Assembly: GCF_016901135.1 (NCBI RefSeq)
Contig: NZ_JAFEVL010000003.1
Location: 310,001 to 374,000, forward strand
From: Martinezella lusitana
GTDB lineage: Bacteria; Pseudomonadota; Alphaproteobacteria; Rhizobiales; Rhizobiaceae
Direction of reading: 5' to 3'
DNA: 64,000 bases
The notes beneath the pieces are model-generated. The model did not search any database. It was not told the origin of the DNA and saw only the letters and a program-made list of their open reading frames with translations. Shown here one piece after another: positions 35,024 to 43,466 of the stretch. Each line of letters starts with the position of its first letter. The first letter of the stretch is position 1. The translations under genes were made by a program, and so were the position numbers.

Positions 35024-35528
35024 CCTCGTCCTCCTGCTCGATTCTCAATCTCTCGGAATGAAGTCTGAGCAGGAATATGGCGTCAGCTGGTGTTTTCCTC
35101 TTGGAGAACTCTGCGGCGGTTAGGACGCCTGTGCCCGATTTTGTCCCATTGCCGCTCCCGCAAGTATTTTGAGTATCATCTTCGCATTCGTCCTATCGCT
35201 TGTGTCTTGTTTGGCCGAATAAGGTTCGGCGGATCTTCAGTGGCATGCGCAGAACGCCGACCTCGTGCTTCGTGTCACTGAATGTCCGGGAGGAATCGAC
35301 GGCGGCATAGCCCTTCATGATGCGGGCCGGGATCGCTCCAACGTGGCGGCTCCGCCACTCAAGAAGGCAAGGACGAAGTGGTCATGCCTCTCACGCCGCG
35401 CCTTCATCGATCACCTGGTTGCAGAGCTTCCCAAGGTCGTATGAGCGTCAATCGTAAAGGACACCTCGCATTTCTTCATCACAAGGGACCGTGTTGCACG
35501 GATCAGATCGGAATCAGCATTTAGCCTT
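35024..35528. other. Gene-free, probably decayed stretch
   Basis: No intact gene is visible. Short open stretches on both strands lack ribosome-binding sites and recognisable domains. It adjoins the insertion-sequence and dld fragments, so part of it is probably decayed mobile DNA. The part next to 35023 should contain the promoter of the catabolic set. Confidence 0.5.
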
Positions 35529-35825
35529 TCAGCAAATTGTCAGCGGACACGCTCGTAGTTTGCCCGTCCGAGGTCGGACATGCGGTTCAGGCGGGACGAC
35601 GACATCGACTTCGTATCCGAAAGCGGCGGCCAGGCAATCCGAAACGCCAGAGCCATCATAGGCGCCGTCTGCCAGAAACCGATCTACCGGTGCGTCGACA
35701 CGTCCGAGAAGGCTTGGCAGCGCGGTCTCGTCGCCAACGTGCTCGGTCGTCAGTTCGGATGCGAGAATGTCTCCGCTGTCAGGATCGAAGGCAAGATGCA
35801 GCTGTCGGCCGATCGTAGTCGTCAC
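35529..35825 (-). pseudogene. IS5-family transposase fragment
   Basis: Ninety-eight codons read leftward and contain RQLHLAFDPDSGDILASELT, LPSLLGRVDAPVDRFLADGA and YDGSGVSDCLAAA, matching the middle part of the DDE domain of IS5-family transposases, including the second catalytic aspartate in ADGAYD. The N-terminal third is missing and the frame runs into an unrelated tail after VVVPPEP. No terminal inverted repeats were found. It abuts a broken dld gene, so an insertion-sequence event or rearrangement shaped this locus. Confidence 0.75.
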
Positions 35826-36018
35826 CGTTTGGCGTCGAACCGCCCGTCAGGCCGGTGTTGGCAGCCTGCATGATGACGGCGACGTCCCGCGGCAACACAT
35901 GCCTGCAGCATATGACATTGTTCGATAAGCCGCCCCCGCAGCACGACGGCGAGGGCCGTACCGTCGCACGATCGAAAGCCCCTGCGATAGCGGTGCGTTC
36001 GACGGCGGCTGTCATCAT
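35812..36018 (-). pseudogene. dld: Fragment of quinone-dependent D-lactate dehydrogenase (dld) with two frameshifts
   Basis: Reading leftward, one frame gives TAAVERT, the neighbouring frame gives HRYRRGFRSCDGTALAVVLR and MLQACVAAG, and the first frame resumes with VAVIMQAANTGLTGGSTPNG and DDYDR. Joined, this matches the N-terminal FAD-binding region of Dld (YRKGFRSGQGDALAVV and MQAANTGLTEGSTPNGNDYD in the E. coli protein). Two compensating frameshifts and truncation at the transposase fragment show a dead gene. The rest of the roughly 570-residue protein is absent. Confidence 0.8.
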
Positions 36019-36035
36019 GTCCGTTCTCGAAGCGG

Positions 36036-36869
36036 TTACAGTCCGTAGAACCGCTCACCGTTTGTCGCCCAGATCTTCTGCTGATCCGCCCCCGGCAATG
36101 TGCGGATCGCGTCCGCTACCGTCTCGATCCAGCGACTGTAGTCGGCGACCAAGTTGACGACAGGCCAATCGCTGCCGAACACCAATCGATCCGGCCCGAA
36201 AATATCGAGAACCGTTTCTATATAGGGCCTGACGCGTTCGGCGGTCCAATCCGGGCCATCCTCGGTCAGAATGCCGGAAATCTTGCAGTGAACGTGCCGG
36301 AGATCGCGGAAGTGCTCCATATCGCGACGCCACGCCGCCAGGCCGCCATTGGCAATTTCAGGCTTGGCCATATGGTCGACGATAACAGGCAAGTCGGGGT
36401 AGCGTTCAATGAAGCGCACCGTGTTGAGGATATGACGCGGTTTGATCAATGCGTCGAAGCGCAGCCCGAGATCGATGATGGCGCGAATGGCAGGGTCAAG
36501 TTCTGGTTTCAGTATCCAGTCGTCCTCGGGAAGATCCTGCAAATAGGGCCGGATGCTTTTGAGTTTCCTGAACCGAGCCCAGGCTTGAAGATCGGCGGCG
36601 GGGGTCGGTGCAAGCAGATCGATCCAGGCCACCACGCCGCGAACGAAGTCGTGGCCGTCGGCAAGGCCCATCAGATAGGCTGTCTCATGGACTGAATTGG
36701 CTGCGGACACCAGCACGACGCCCTCGACATCGTTCTTGGCCATCAGCGGCAGTGCGTCGCCGACGCTATAGTCGCGATAGAGGACCTCAAGCTCGGGCGT
36801 CATCCAGAGCGAATAATAGGGCTCCATGGCGAGCGTCCAGAGATGCATGTGGCAGTCGATGCGACGCAT
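36036..36869 (-). CDS. COG3618-type amidohydrolase, probable sugar lactonase
   Basis: From ATG 36869 (AGGAGG close upstream) the protein has 277 residues. It is a TIM-barrel metal hydrolase with the HxH motif in RRIDCHMHLW, VIVDHMAKPEI, HCKISGI and FGSDWPVVNL with the last metal aspartate. This set is that of the L-fuconolactonase/rhamnonolactonase-like amidohydrolases. Encoded after an SDR and across from an enolase-superfamily dehydratase, it probably opens a sugar lactone to its acid. It is the last gene of the leftward three-gene unit. The exact sugar is not determined. Confidence 0.82.
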   Translation of the reverse strand: MRRIDCHMHLWTLAMEPYYSLWMTPELEVLYRDYSVGDALPLMAKNDVEGVVLVSAANSVHETAYLMGLADGHDFVRGVVAWIDLLAPTPAADLQAWARFRKLKSIRPYLQDLPEDDWILKPELDPAIRAIIDLGLRFDALIKPRHILNTVRFIERYPDLPVIVDHMAKPEIANGGLAAWRRDMEHFRDLRHVHCKISGILTEDGPDWTAERVRPYIETVLDIFGPDRLVFGSDWPVVNLVADYSRWIETVADAIRTLPGADQQKIWATNGERFYGL

Positions 36870-36904
36870 TGTTTCCTCCTGCAAAAACGCCTTGCAATTT
36901 CGGT

Positions 36905-37708
36905 TCAAAAAATCCTCAGGCCGGCGAGCAATCCACCATCCGCCGTGAACTGTGAACCGGTGCAGAAACCCGAGCGCGGGCTCGCCAGGAAAGCAGCGAG
37001 TTCGGCGATTTCCCAAGCCTCCCCAAGACGCTGAAGCGGAACCGGGCGGGCAAACACCTTGTACATGTCCTCAATCGACTTTCCTTCGCCATTGCCACGG
37101 GCAAAATGCTCTTGCATCGGCGTGATGATCGAGCCGGGGCAGATCGTATTGGCGCGGATCTTGTGCTTTGCCAGATCGATCGCAAGCGTGTGGGTGAAGG
37201 TGACGATTGCGCCTTTCGTGGACGCATAAGCGCAGACATTCGGCGTGTTCGACGTTGCCTGGACGGAGGCGACCGTGATGATCGAACCGCCGCCGCTTTC
37301 GATCATGTGAGGCACGCCAAAATGGCAGGTCAAATACATCGACTTGACGTTGACGGCAAAGGTCCGGTCCCACGTTGCCTCGTCGGTCTCGACAACATTG
37401 CCGAGGGGATGGATCGCGGCCGAGCACATGATGATGTCGAGGCTGCCGAACTCGGAGACGGTGCGGTCCACTGCAGAGCGAACGAAACCGCTATCGCTGC
37501 CATCGCCATGAATGCCGATCACCGAGCGCTTGCCGTTGTCGGACAGTTCAGCGGCAACGGTGAGTGTGTCCTCGGCATGACCGACGATGACGACCCGCGC
37601 GCCGCGGTCGGCGAGCAGTTCGGCTGAAGCACGACCAATGCCCGAGCTGCCTCCAAGGACAAAGGCGGTCTTGCCTTCGAATTCGCGGTCAATGGATGGT
37701 AGGGTCAT
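36905..37708 (-). CDS. Short-chain dehydrogenase/reductase
   Basis: From ATG 37708 (AAGGTGAC upstream) the protein has 267 residues. It has the NAD-binding GGSSGIGRASAELLA, the NNAG-equivalent MCSAAIHPLG, catalytic YASTKGA (YxxxK), and a C-terminal GFCTGSQFTADGGLLAGL. Classical SDRs of this type oxidise aldoses at C1 or keto-deoxy sugar acids at C4. Encoded between a binding-fold protein and a lactonase, it probably makes the lactone substrate. The usual NNAG is degenerate (CSAA), as in some family members. Confidence 0.84.
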   Translation of the reverse strand: MTLPSIDREFEGKTAFVLGGSSGIGRASAELLADRGARVVIVGHAEDTLTVAAELSDNGKRSVIGIHGDGSDSGFVRSAVDRTVSEFGSLDIIMCSAAIHPLGNVVETDEATWDRTFAVNVKSMYLTCHFGVPHMIESGGGSIITVASVQATSNTPNVCAYASTKGAIVTFTHTLAIDLAKHKIRANTICPGSIITPMQEHFARGNGEGKSIEDMYKVFARPVPLQRLGEAWEIAELAAFLASPRSGFCTGSQFTADGGLLAGLRIF

Positions 37709-37754
37709 GAACGTCACCTTGAATTGGATTTTCGCAAACGAGAGAAGGTGGCGA

Positions 37755-38624
37755 TCACCGGATCGCCTGATGGCTGAAGTGTCTGACGCTTTCAACTGCC
37801 GATCTGTCGATCACAGCCGCTCCCGCATCCATTGAGGATGGCATCAATCCGTAGCGCCGATAAAGAGCCAGTTGCACGACAGGGTAAAAGCCCTGGACAT
37901 AGGGTTGCTGATCGATGCTGAAAGCGATGAAGCCTTCGGCGATGAGATCGACGATACCGGGCGACAAGTCAAAGCCGGCAACAAAGGGAGCAGCATCCTT
38001 AAGCACGCGCGCCGCAAGGCCGCATGCTTCGGTATCGCCCTGTCCCGTGCCGAAAAGCGCGCGGGCCGGAAATTGCGCCAGGGCCTCGGTGAGCACCATG
38101 GCTCCCCTTGCAGGATCTTGTCCGGTGGTGACGATTTTCCATTGAAGATCCAGGTCACGGAGAGTGGACTGGATACCGACCAGGCGCTGCTCGAGCGCCC
38201 AGACGCCATCGTCATGCAGCGTCGCGATGACGCGATCCCCGGATGTCAAGGCGGAGCGGGCGCGTCGGCCAAGCGTTTCGCCGGCCGCCCTTAGATCCTG
38301 CGCAACATAGCTCAAATTGCCGCTCGCGCCCCTGCCGGCGTCGATATTGAAGCCGACAACCGGTATCGATCGCGCCTTGGCGTCGGCGATGACCTCTGTA
38401 AACCGGTCCCTCTCGGTAATATTGAGGACGATGCCATCGACACCATCGGCAATGGCCTGGCGGGTCAGCCGCACGAGTTCCTCGCTGTCGACGCCACGCG
38501 TTCCGACGAGATCGACGTCGACCTCCATCGCCGCAGCCGCGTCGTTCATTCCCTTGCGGACCACATTGAAGATTTCCTCCCCGACGGCGATGGTGATGAA
38601 GCGAAACCTCAATCTCTTGATCAC
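37755..38624 (-). CDS. Ribose-type periplasmic-binding-fold protein without signal peptide
   Basis: The start is GTG 38624, with AGGAGG six bases upstream. The 289-residue protein follows the sugar-binding Peripla_BP_4 fold from its first residues (LRFRFITIAVGEEIFNVVRK, then QAIADGVDGIVLNITERDRF, and FSIDQQPYVQGFYPVVQLAL near the end). There is no hydrophobic signal segment and no DNA-binding domain, so it should stay in the cytoplasm. It is the first gene of a unit with an SDR and a lactonase. A cytoplasmic sugar sensor or carrier is possible, or a former transport protein that lost its signal. Its divergent promoter carries the proposed GntR operator. Confidence 0.78.
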   Translation of the reverse strand: MIKRLRFRFITIAVGEEIFNVVRKGMNDAAAAMEVDVDLVGTRGVDSEELVRLTRQAIADGVDGIVLNITERDRFTEVIADAKARSIPVVGFNIDAGRGASGNLSYVAQDLRAAGETLGRRARSALTSGDRVIATLHDDGVWALEQRLVGIQSTLRDLDLQWKIVTTGQDPARGAMVLTEALAQFPARALFGTGQGDTEACGLAARVLKDAAPFVAGFDLSPGIVDLIAEGFIAFSIDQQPYVQGFYPVVQLALYRRYGLMPSSMDAGAAVIDRSAVESVRHFSHQAIR

Positions 38625-38681
38625 AATCTTCCTCCTTGCACCGCGTCCGATTTCGATTGCATCGGCAGAATGCCGTTATAT

Positions 38682-38735
38682 TGGTCCAGCCACTGGACAA
38701 TTATTTGTTTAGATCCTGTCTTCACCGGCGTCAAC
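38682..38735 (-). promoter_or_regulatory. Leftward promoter with GntR-type operator copy 1
   Basis: On the minus strand TTGACG (38730-38735) and TAAACA (38707-38712) are 17 bases apart and could be -35 and -10 elements. TGGCTGGACCA follows at 38692-38682, within the larger inverted repeat TTGTCCAGTGGCTGGACCAA. The operator would sit at or just past the transcription start, as expected for repression. It serves the unit beginning at 38624. Confidence 0.55.
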
Positions 38736-38831
38736 GCGTTATCGCCTTTGGGAGGGAAGTTTCCAATTTCCGCTCAACACCAGCTTTTGCGAACCGAAGC
38801 GCAAGCTCCAGATCGTGGACGGCGGGAGCGA

Positions 38832-38877
38832 TTGACAATCTACTGTAGCGTGGACTAATGGTCTTGTGGCTGGACCA
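38832..38877 (+). promoter_or_regulatory. Rightward promoter with GntR-type operator copy 2
   Basis: TTGACA at 38832-38837 and ACTAAT at 38854-38859 (16-base spacing) form a good sigma-70-like promoter. TGGCTGGACCA follows at 38867-38877, inside the near-palindrome TGGTCTTGTGGCTGGACCA. The first gene downstream is the enolase-superfamily enzyme at 38964. Confidence 0.6.
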
Positions 38878-38963
38878 ATTTCAACGACACGTGCCTGACC
38901 CTCAGCCGGGCTGTCGGCGGTCAGCGGAAGCATCGTTCACAGTCTTCGAGCTATGGAATCGTT

Positions 38964-40079
38964 ATGAAAATCAAATCTATAGAGCCGTTCATCCTGCACG
39001 CTCCGATCAATCTGGGCTCCATCTCGGATTCAACCCATACCATCAGCCATTGGGGCATCGTCGGTGTAAAACTGGTTACGGAAGACGGCCTGGCGGGCTA
39101 CGGCTTTACCGGCACGCATGCTCACCTCGCCTCCGACAGACTGATCACCTCCTGCATTTCCGGGTGCTATGCACCCTTGCTTTTGGGCGAGGACGCCGCC
39201 GATGGTGACCGGCTTTGGCTGAAACTCGCGCGCTACCCGGCAATACAATGGGTTGGTCGTGCCGGCGTCACGCATATTGCTCTTGCGGCCATCGACATCG
39301 CGCTGTGGGACCTGCGCGCGAAGAAGGCTGGCCTGCCCCTATGGAAACTGCTCGGCGGCGCGACGGTGGACAAGCTCGAAGCTTACAACACCGATATCGG
39401 CTGGCTTTCGATGTCCAAGGACAAGCTGGTGGATGGATGCAAGCGCACGATCGAACATGATGGCTTTCGACGTCTCAAGATCAAGGTCGGACATGCCGAT
39501 CCGATGATCGACATCGACCGCTTCGAGGCGGTGCGCCACGCGGTCGGCCCCAACGTCACCATTGCGGTGGATGCCAATGGCAAGTGGGACTTGCCCACTT
39601 GCCAGCGCTTTTGCGCACGGGCGGAGGCGCTGGATGTCTTCTGGTTCGAAGAGCCCATGTGGTATGACGATATCAGGTCGCACGCGGCCCTTGCACAGTC
39701 GACCTCGATCCCGATTGCCCTGGGCGAGCAGCTTTATACAGCCGAAGCCTTCAGCAGCTTCATTGATGCCGCCGCCGTCGAATTTGTTCAGCCGGATGTG
39801 ACGCGGCTTGCCGGCATTACCGAATATATTCAGGTGGCGCACAACGCCCATTCGCACCGGCTGCCGGTCGTTGCCCATGTCGGCGACATGGGCCAGGTCC
39901 ACGTCCATCTTTCATACTGGCACCCGGCGACGTCGATGCTCGAATACATTCCCTGGATCAAGGACTGCTTCGTCGAGCCCATCCGCGTCGAGGGAGGATT
40001 CTATGTTCGCCCCGAAGCTCCAGGCGCCGGCTGCACGCTGACGGAGCAGGCGATAGCCGATTACAGCAAAGCCTGCTGA
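38964..40079 (+). CDS. Enolase-superfamily sugar acid dehydratase/racemase (mandelate racemase subgroup)
   Basis: The 371-residue protein has the mandelate-racemase-type sites: the KxK motif in [12 protein letters not shown], metal ligands Asp in IAVDANGKW, Glu in [10 protein letters not shown] and Glu in [10 protein letters not shown], and a His-Asp dyad from VAHVGDMG and QPDVTRLAG. These enzymes dehydrate aldonic acids to 2-keto-3-deoxy acids, or racemise or cycloisomerise related substrates, with Mg2+ in the cytoplasm. With the SDR and lactonase encoded opposite, a sugar acid dehydratase is the simplest role. The substrate cannot be assigned from motifs alone. Confidence 0.84.
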   Translation: MKIKSIEPFILHAPINLGSISDSTHTISHWGIVGVKLVTEDGLAGYGFTGTHAHLASDRLITSCISGCYAPLLLGEDAADGDRLWLKLARYPAIQWVGRAGVTHIALAAIDIALWDLRAKKAGLPLWKLLGGATVDKLEAYNTDIGWLSMSKDKLVDGCKRTIEHDGFRRLKIKVGHADPMIDIDRFEAVRHAVGPNVTIAVDANGKWDLPTCQRFCARAEALDVFWFEEPMWYDDIRSHAALAQSTSIPIALGEQLYTAEAFSSFIDAAAVEFVQPDVTRLAGITEYIQVAHNAHSHRLPVVAHVGDMGQVHVHLSYWHPATSMLEYIPWIKDCFVEPIRVEGGFYVRPEAPGAGCTLTEQAIADYSKAC

Positions 40080-40277
40080 GCAAGCGATCCGGGCCGGCCA
40101 TCCCGCAGCGCGTCCACATCACGGAGCATGCGGCACGACCCGATTTCATGAAGGCGCGTATCCCGCCTTCAGCCGTCGTTTGAGGATAATGGAACTTGGT
40201 CAAACCGTTCGCCTACCTGGCACTCTCGACGCGACCGTCCTGTCGCTCGTCCAGTTATCGAACGAAAGGAGCGCGAC

Positions 40278-41138
40278 ATGACTAAACCACAGCATGAACC
40301 AGACCGTAGCGTCGATGCCATCGGAGCTTTGTCGAGGATTGGGCCGCAAACGGTGAAATCCGCTCTGGGACTTGCCGCGGCCGGCGAAATCTTCGATCTC
40401 GGCCTTCCGATCGATTCCACCATTCCGCACAATCCGGACTTCGTCCGCTTCTCGATGGCCATGACCCACACGCCGGAAGTGACCGGCGCAGCCTCCCCGT
40501 TCCAATATTGCCTGGAAGCAATTCATGGCCCGCTGCACATCAGCACGCATATCGATGCCTTCGTCCATATCCAGGACAAGGGCGAGATCTACGGCGGCCA
40601 TACCGCAGCATCTTCGCGCGATGACCGTGGCTGGAAGCGTCACGGGATCGAAACGGTTCCACCGATCGTCGGGCGTGGCATCTTGCTCGACATTCCCGCA
40701 TTGAAAGGCCTCGCACGATTGCCCGACCGCTACGAGGTGACGGTCGAGGATATACGCCAGGAACTCGACCGGACCGGGCTCGCCATCAGGAAGGGCGACA
40801 TCGTTTTGGTGCGGACGGGCAAGATTCAGGACTTTGGAGACGAGGCCGCGTTTCAAGCAGCTGAACCGGGGGTTGGACGCGACGCGGCGATTTGGCTCTA
40901 TGAAGCCGGCATGTCGGTATTATGCACCGATACGACCGGCACCGAGCCCCTGCCCTTCGCCGATCCAGCGAATACCACGCATGTCGCGATGCTGGTTCAT
41001 CGCGGTGTCCATCTGATCGAGAACGTCTTTCTCGAAGACCTGTCCGCAAGGGGAGTTTTTGAGGGCCTGTTCGTGGCGTTGCCGATCAAGATCACCGGCG
41101 CGACCGGCTCGTGGATCCGCCCGATCCTCATTCGGTAA
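40278..41138 (+). CDS. Cyclase-family metal-dependent hydrolase
   Basis: The 286-residue protein carries the cyclase/kynurenine-formamidase motif HISTHIDAFVHI (HxxTHxDxxxH) that binds a divalent metal, with GRGILLDIPALKGL before it and DIVLVRTGKIQDF after it. AAAGGAG lies upstream of the ATG. Members hydrolyse amides, lactones or ring systems; kynurenine formamidase and isatin hydrolase are examples. In this sugar acid locus it could be a second ring-opening or lactone hydrolase. It follows the enolase-type gene by about 200 bases and may share its promoter. Confidence 0.82.
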   Translation: MTKPQHEPDRSVDAIGALSRIGPQTVKSALGLAAAGEIFDLGLPIDSTIPHNPDFVRFSMAMTHTPEVTGAASPFQYCLEAIHGPLHISTHIDAFVHIQDKGEIYGGHTAASSRDDRGWKRHGIETVPPIVGRGILLDIPALKGLARLPDRYEVTVEDIRQELDRTGLAIRKGDIVLVRTGKIQDFGDEAAFQAAEPGVGRDAAIWLYEAGMSVLCTDTTGTEPLPFADPANTTHVAMLVHRGVHLIENVFLEDLSARGVFEGLFVALPIKITGATGSWIRPILIR

Positions 41139-41192
41139 CAGCGGCCTCGTGCTCGAAGGGCTGCTCTATCCGGCGAGTGATGAGGACCGGCC

Positions 41193-41240
41193 CTAACCGG
41201 TCCATCCTCCGTCGATGAACGTGCGCGTCGGCTTACTCAT
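41193..41240 (-). pseudogene. Possible SDR C-terminal remnant
   Basis: A 15-residue frame ends in KPTRTFIDGGWTG, resembling the DGGW-type C-terminus of short-chain dehydrogenases. No upstream SDR body is present. It may be the end of a deleted gene in the sugar locus, or chance. Confidence 0.3.
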
Positions 41241-41297
41241 GTGGGTCTCCCTGTCATTGACTTGATTTCACCATGTGCACGCGTCGAACGCCAGCGT

Positions 41298-41342
41298 TTG
41301 ACAAAGACAAGACGCGAACTTAAGAGTCAAATGGCTGGACCA
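41298..41342 (+). promoter_or_regulatory. Promoter with GntR-type operator copy 3
   Basis: TTGACA at 41298-41303 is followed after 17 bases by TAAGAG at 41321-41326, and then by TGGCTGGACCA at 41332-41342. The geometry matches the other two sites: the operator sits immediately past the -10 element. It serves the ribose-type ABC importer starting at about 41391. Confidence 0.6.
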
Positions 41343-41390
41343 CTGAACCATTAGACCAAAATGAAGGGCCTGGGAGGAAACCGGGAAGAC

Positions 41391-42392
41391 ATGACGGATA
41401 TGACGGATGTGAAGCATGACGGGGAAGGCCATCGATCTTGGCGACGGCTGAATTTCGACGAATTGGGAATCGTCTTGGCCCTGGCGCTGTTCGTGGTCAT
41501 CGGCGCATGCACGAACCCCTATTTCCTGACCTTCACCAACCTCGCCGGGGTTCTGCAGAACATCACCTTCCTCGGTTTTTTGTGTATCGGCGTGGGACTG
41601 ACCTTGATGGCCGGCGAGATTGATATCTCTGTCGGCTCGACATTCGGGCTCTGTGCGGTCGTGATGGCGTTGCTGGTGAAAAACGGATATCCGCTCGCCG
41701 CCGCCGTCGCGGCGACGTTGCTGGTCGGAGTTGCCTGCGGATTGATCAACGGCGCCGTGGCGCAAGCGATCAAGGTGCCGGCCGTTGTCGTCACGCTCGC
41801 CACACTTGGCATCTATCGCGCCATCGCCTTGGCACTTGCCAATGGCTCGCCGGTCGGTGGCCTGCCGGAGCTTCCGGTCTTCTTCGATTGGTTCGGCCAA
41901 GGCGCGGTGGCACAGATATCCTACATCACGATACTCTTCCTGATTGTCTCCATCATCAGCGAATTTGCCTTGCGATGGACGTCCTCCGGCTATCGCCTGC
42001 TCGCTATCGGCAGCAATCCGCGCGCCGCCTATCTGGTTGGCTTCAAGGTAGAGCGCACGCGCATTCTGGTGTTGACGTTTTCCGGACTGATGGCCGCCGT
42101 GTCGGGTATCTGTTCGGTCGCCTATCTTGATACGGCCGGACCGACGGCCGGAACGGGCTACGAGTTGAGCGTGCTTGCGGCGACCATCATCGGCGGCGTC
42201 AAGCTGACCGGTGGACGCGGATCGATCCTCGGCGTGCTTCTCGGCCTTTGCGTCATCGGCATCATCCAGAATCTTATCGTGTTGTGGGGTGTTTCGCCCA
42301 ATTGGACGCAGGGCGTAGCCGGCTTGGTCTTGATCGCCGCCATGACGCTTACCTGGGCCACCAACAGAAAAGACACTTCACGCAACGCCTGA
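41391..42392 (+). CDS. Ribose-type (RbsC-like) ABC permease
   Basis: The protein has about 333 residues; ATGs at 41361 and 41400 are alternatives. It is a multi-span permease with NPYFLTFTNLAGVLQNITFL, the family motif LMAGEIDISVGSTFGLCAVV, and AATIIGGVKLTGGRGSILGV near the C-terminus. It would form the membrane channel of a monosaccharide importer with the binding protein and ATPase encoded next. It is the first gene of the unit downstream of operator copy 3. Confidence 0.87.
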   Translation: MTDMTDVKHDGEGHRSWRRLNFDELGIVLALALFVVIGACTNPYFLTFTNLAGVLQNITFLGFLCIGVGLTLMAGEIDISVGSTFGLCAVVMALLVKNGYPLAAAVAATLLVGVACGLINGAVAQAIKVPAVVVTLATLGIYRAIALALANGSPVGGLPELPVFFDWFGQGAVAQISYITILFLIVSIISEFALRWTSSGYRLLAIGSNPRAAYLVGFKVERTRILVLTFSGLMAAVSGICSVAYLDTAGPTAGTGYELSVLAATIIGGVKLTGGRGSILGVLLGLCVIGIIQNLIVLWGVSPNWTQGVAGLVLIAAMTLTWATNRKDTSRNA

Positions 42393-42431
42393 GGAGAGAG
42401 CAGGCGGAAATCTCAAAGAGGGAGTAGAGAC

Positions 42432-43466
42432 ATGACCAATTCCAAAAATTCAGGGATGCTCGGCCGCCGGCAGTTCGGCAAGCTCGTCGGCCTGACGGCC
42501 GCCGCTGGCGCAGCCGGAGCGTTTGCCGGCGCCGGCACGGCGCATGCGGCTGACGACTGGAAAGGCTGGGTGCAATCCTATCACAAGCAGCCGATCAAGA
42601 TGGCCGTATCCTGCGCCGGGACCACCAACCCCTATTTTGCGCCGACAAAGGCAGGCGCCGAGGACGCTGCGGCACAGCTTGGCATCGACATGCTTTGGAC
42701 CGGCGTGCCTGATGGCAACACCGTCAACCAGATCGCCCAGTTTCAGCAGCTTGCCAATACCGGCTATTCGGTCATCGTCGTGATCTCCTTCGAGCCGGAC
42801 GCCTGGGTCGCACCCATCAAGAAAGCCATGCAACAGGGCGTGCTGGTGCTGACGGCCAATAACGACGCGCCCAGCAGCAGCCGCGAGCTCTATTTCGGAC
42901 AGGATCTTGTCGGCGCAGCAGTCGTGCAGGGGCAATTGCTGGCCAAGCTGGCCGGAGGCAAGGGTAAGGTCGCGATGACCAACTGCGCTCCAGGCTCGCT
43001 CGGCCTGGATCAACGCATCCAGGGTGCGCGGCAGGGCGTCAAGCAAGGTGGCCTGGACGATGTCGGCGTCTACAACACCAATCCGGCTGACATGGCGAGC
43101 GAATTGGGCACGATGCAGGACATTTTGCGCGCCCATCCCGATCTGGCCGCCGTCATGCCGCTCTGCGGCCCCGACACGGCCGCTGCAGGGCTCGTGCGTA
43201 AAAATCAAGGGCACAAACTGCCAATCGTCGGCACCGACCTGTTGTACCAGACCTTGGAACTTATCCGCGACGGCCACATCGACGCGACAGTTGGTCAGCA
43301 ACCCTATCTGCAGGGATACCTGCCCATCATGTACGGCTATCAGCGCACCGTGCTCGGGGCTCCCAAACTCACTCTACCGGGTGGCAACTACTACGTGGCC
43401 AACGAAATCGTCACCAAGGACAATGTCGCCGCGTATCTCGAGCGCGAGGCCCGGTTCCGCGGATGA
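42432..43466 (+). CDS. Sugar ABC transporter substrate-binding protein, Tat signal
   Basis: The 344-residue precursor has a twin-arginine signal (GRRQFGKLVGLTAAAGAAG, arginines at 12-13) ending near AHAAD. The mature domain is a ribose/galactose-type binding protein: IKMAVSCAGTTNPYFAPTKA, VNQIAQFQQLANTGYSVIVV, and GQQPYLQGYLPIMYGYQR. It resembles the signal-less binding-fold protein encoded at 37755 (compare QQPYVQGF with QQPYLQGY), suggesting duplication. It delivers the sugar or sugar acid to the permease encoded at 41391. Confidence 0.87.
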   Translation: MTNSKNSGMLGRRQFGKLVGLTAAAGAAGAFAGAGTAHAADDWKGWVQSYHKQPIKMAVSCAGTTNPYFAPTKAGAEDAAAQLGIDMLWTGVPDGNTVNQIAQFQQLANTGYSVIVVISFEPDAWVAPIKKAMQQGVLVLTANNDAPSSSRELYFGQDLVGAAVVQGQLLAKLAGGKGKVAMTNCAPGSLGLDQRIQGARQGVKQGGLDDVGVYNTNPADMASELGTMQDILRAHPDLAAVMPLCGPDTAAAGLVRKNQGHKLPIVGTDLLYQTLELIRDGHIDATVGQQPYLQGYLPIMYGYQRTVLGAPKLTLPGGNYYVANEIVTKDNVAAYLEREARFRG

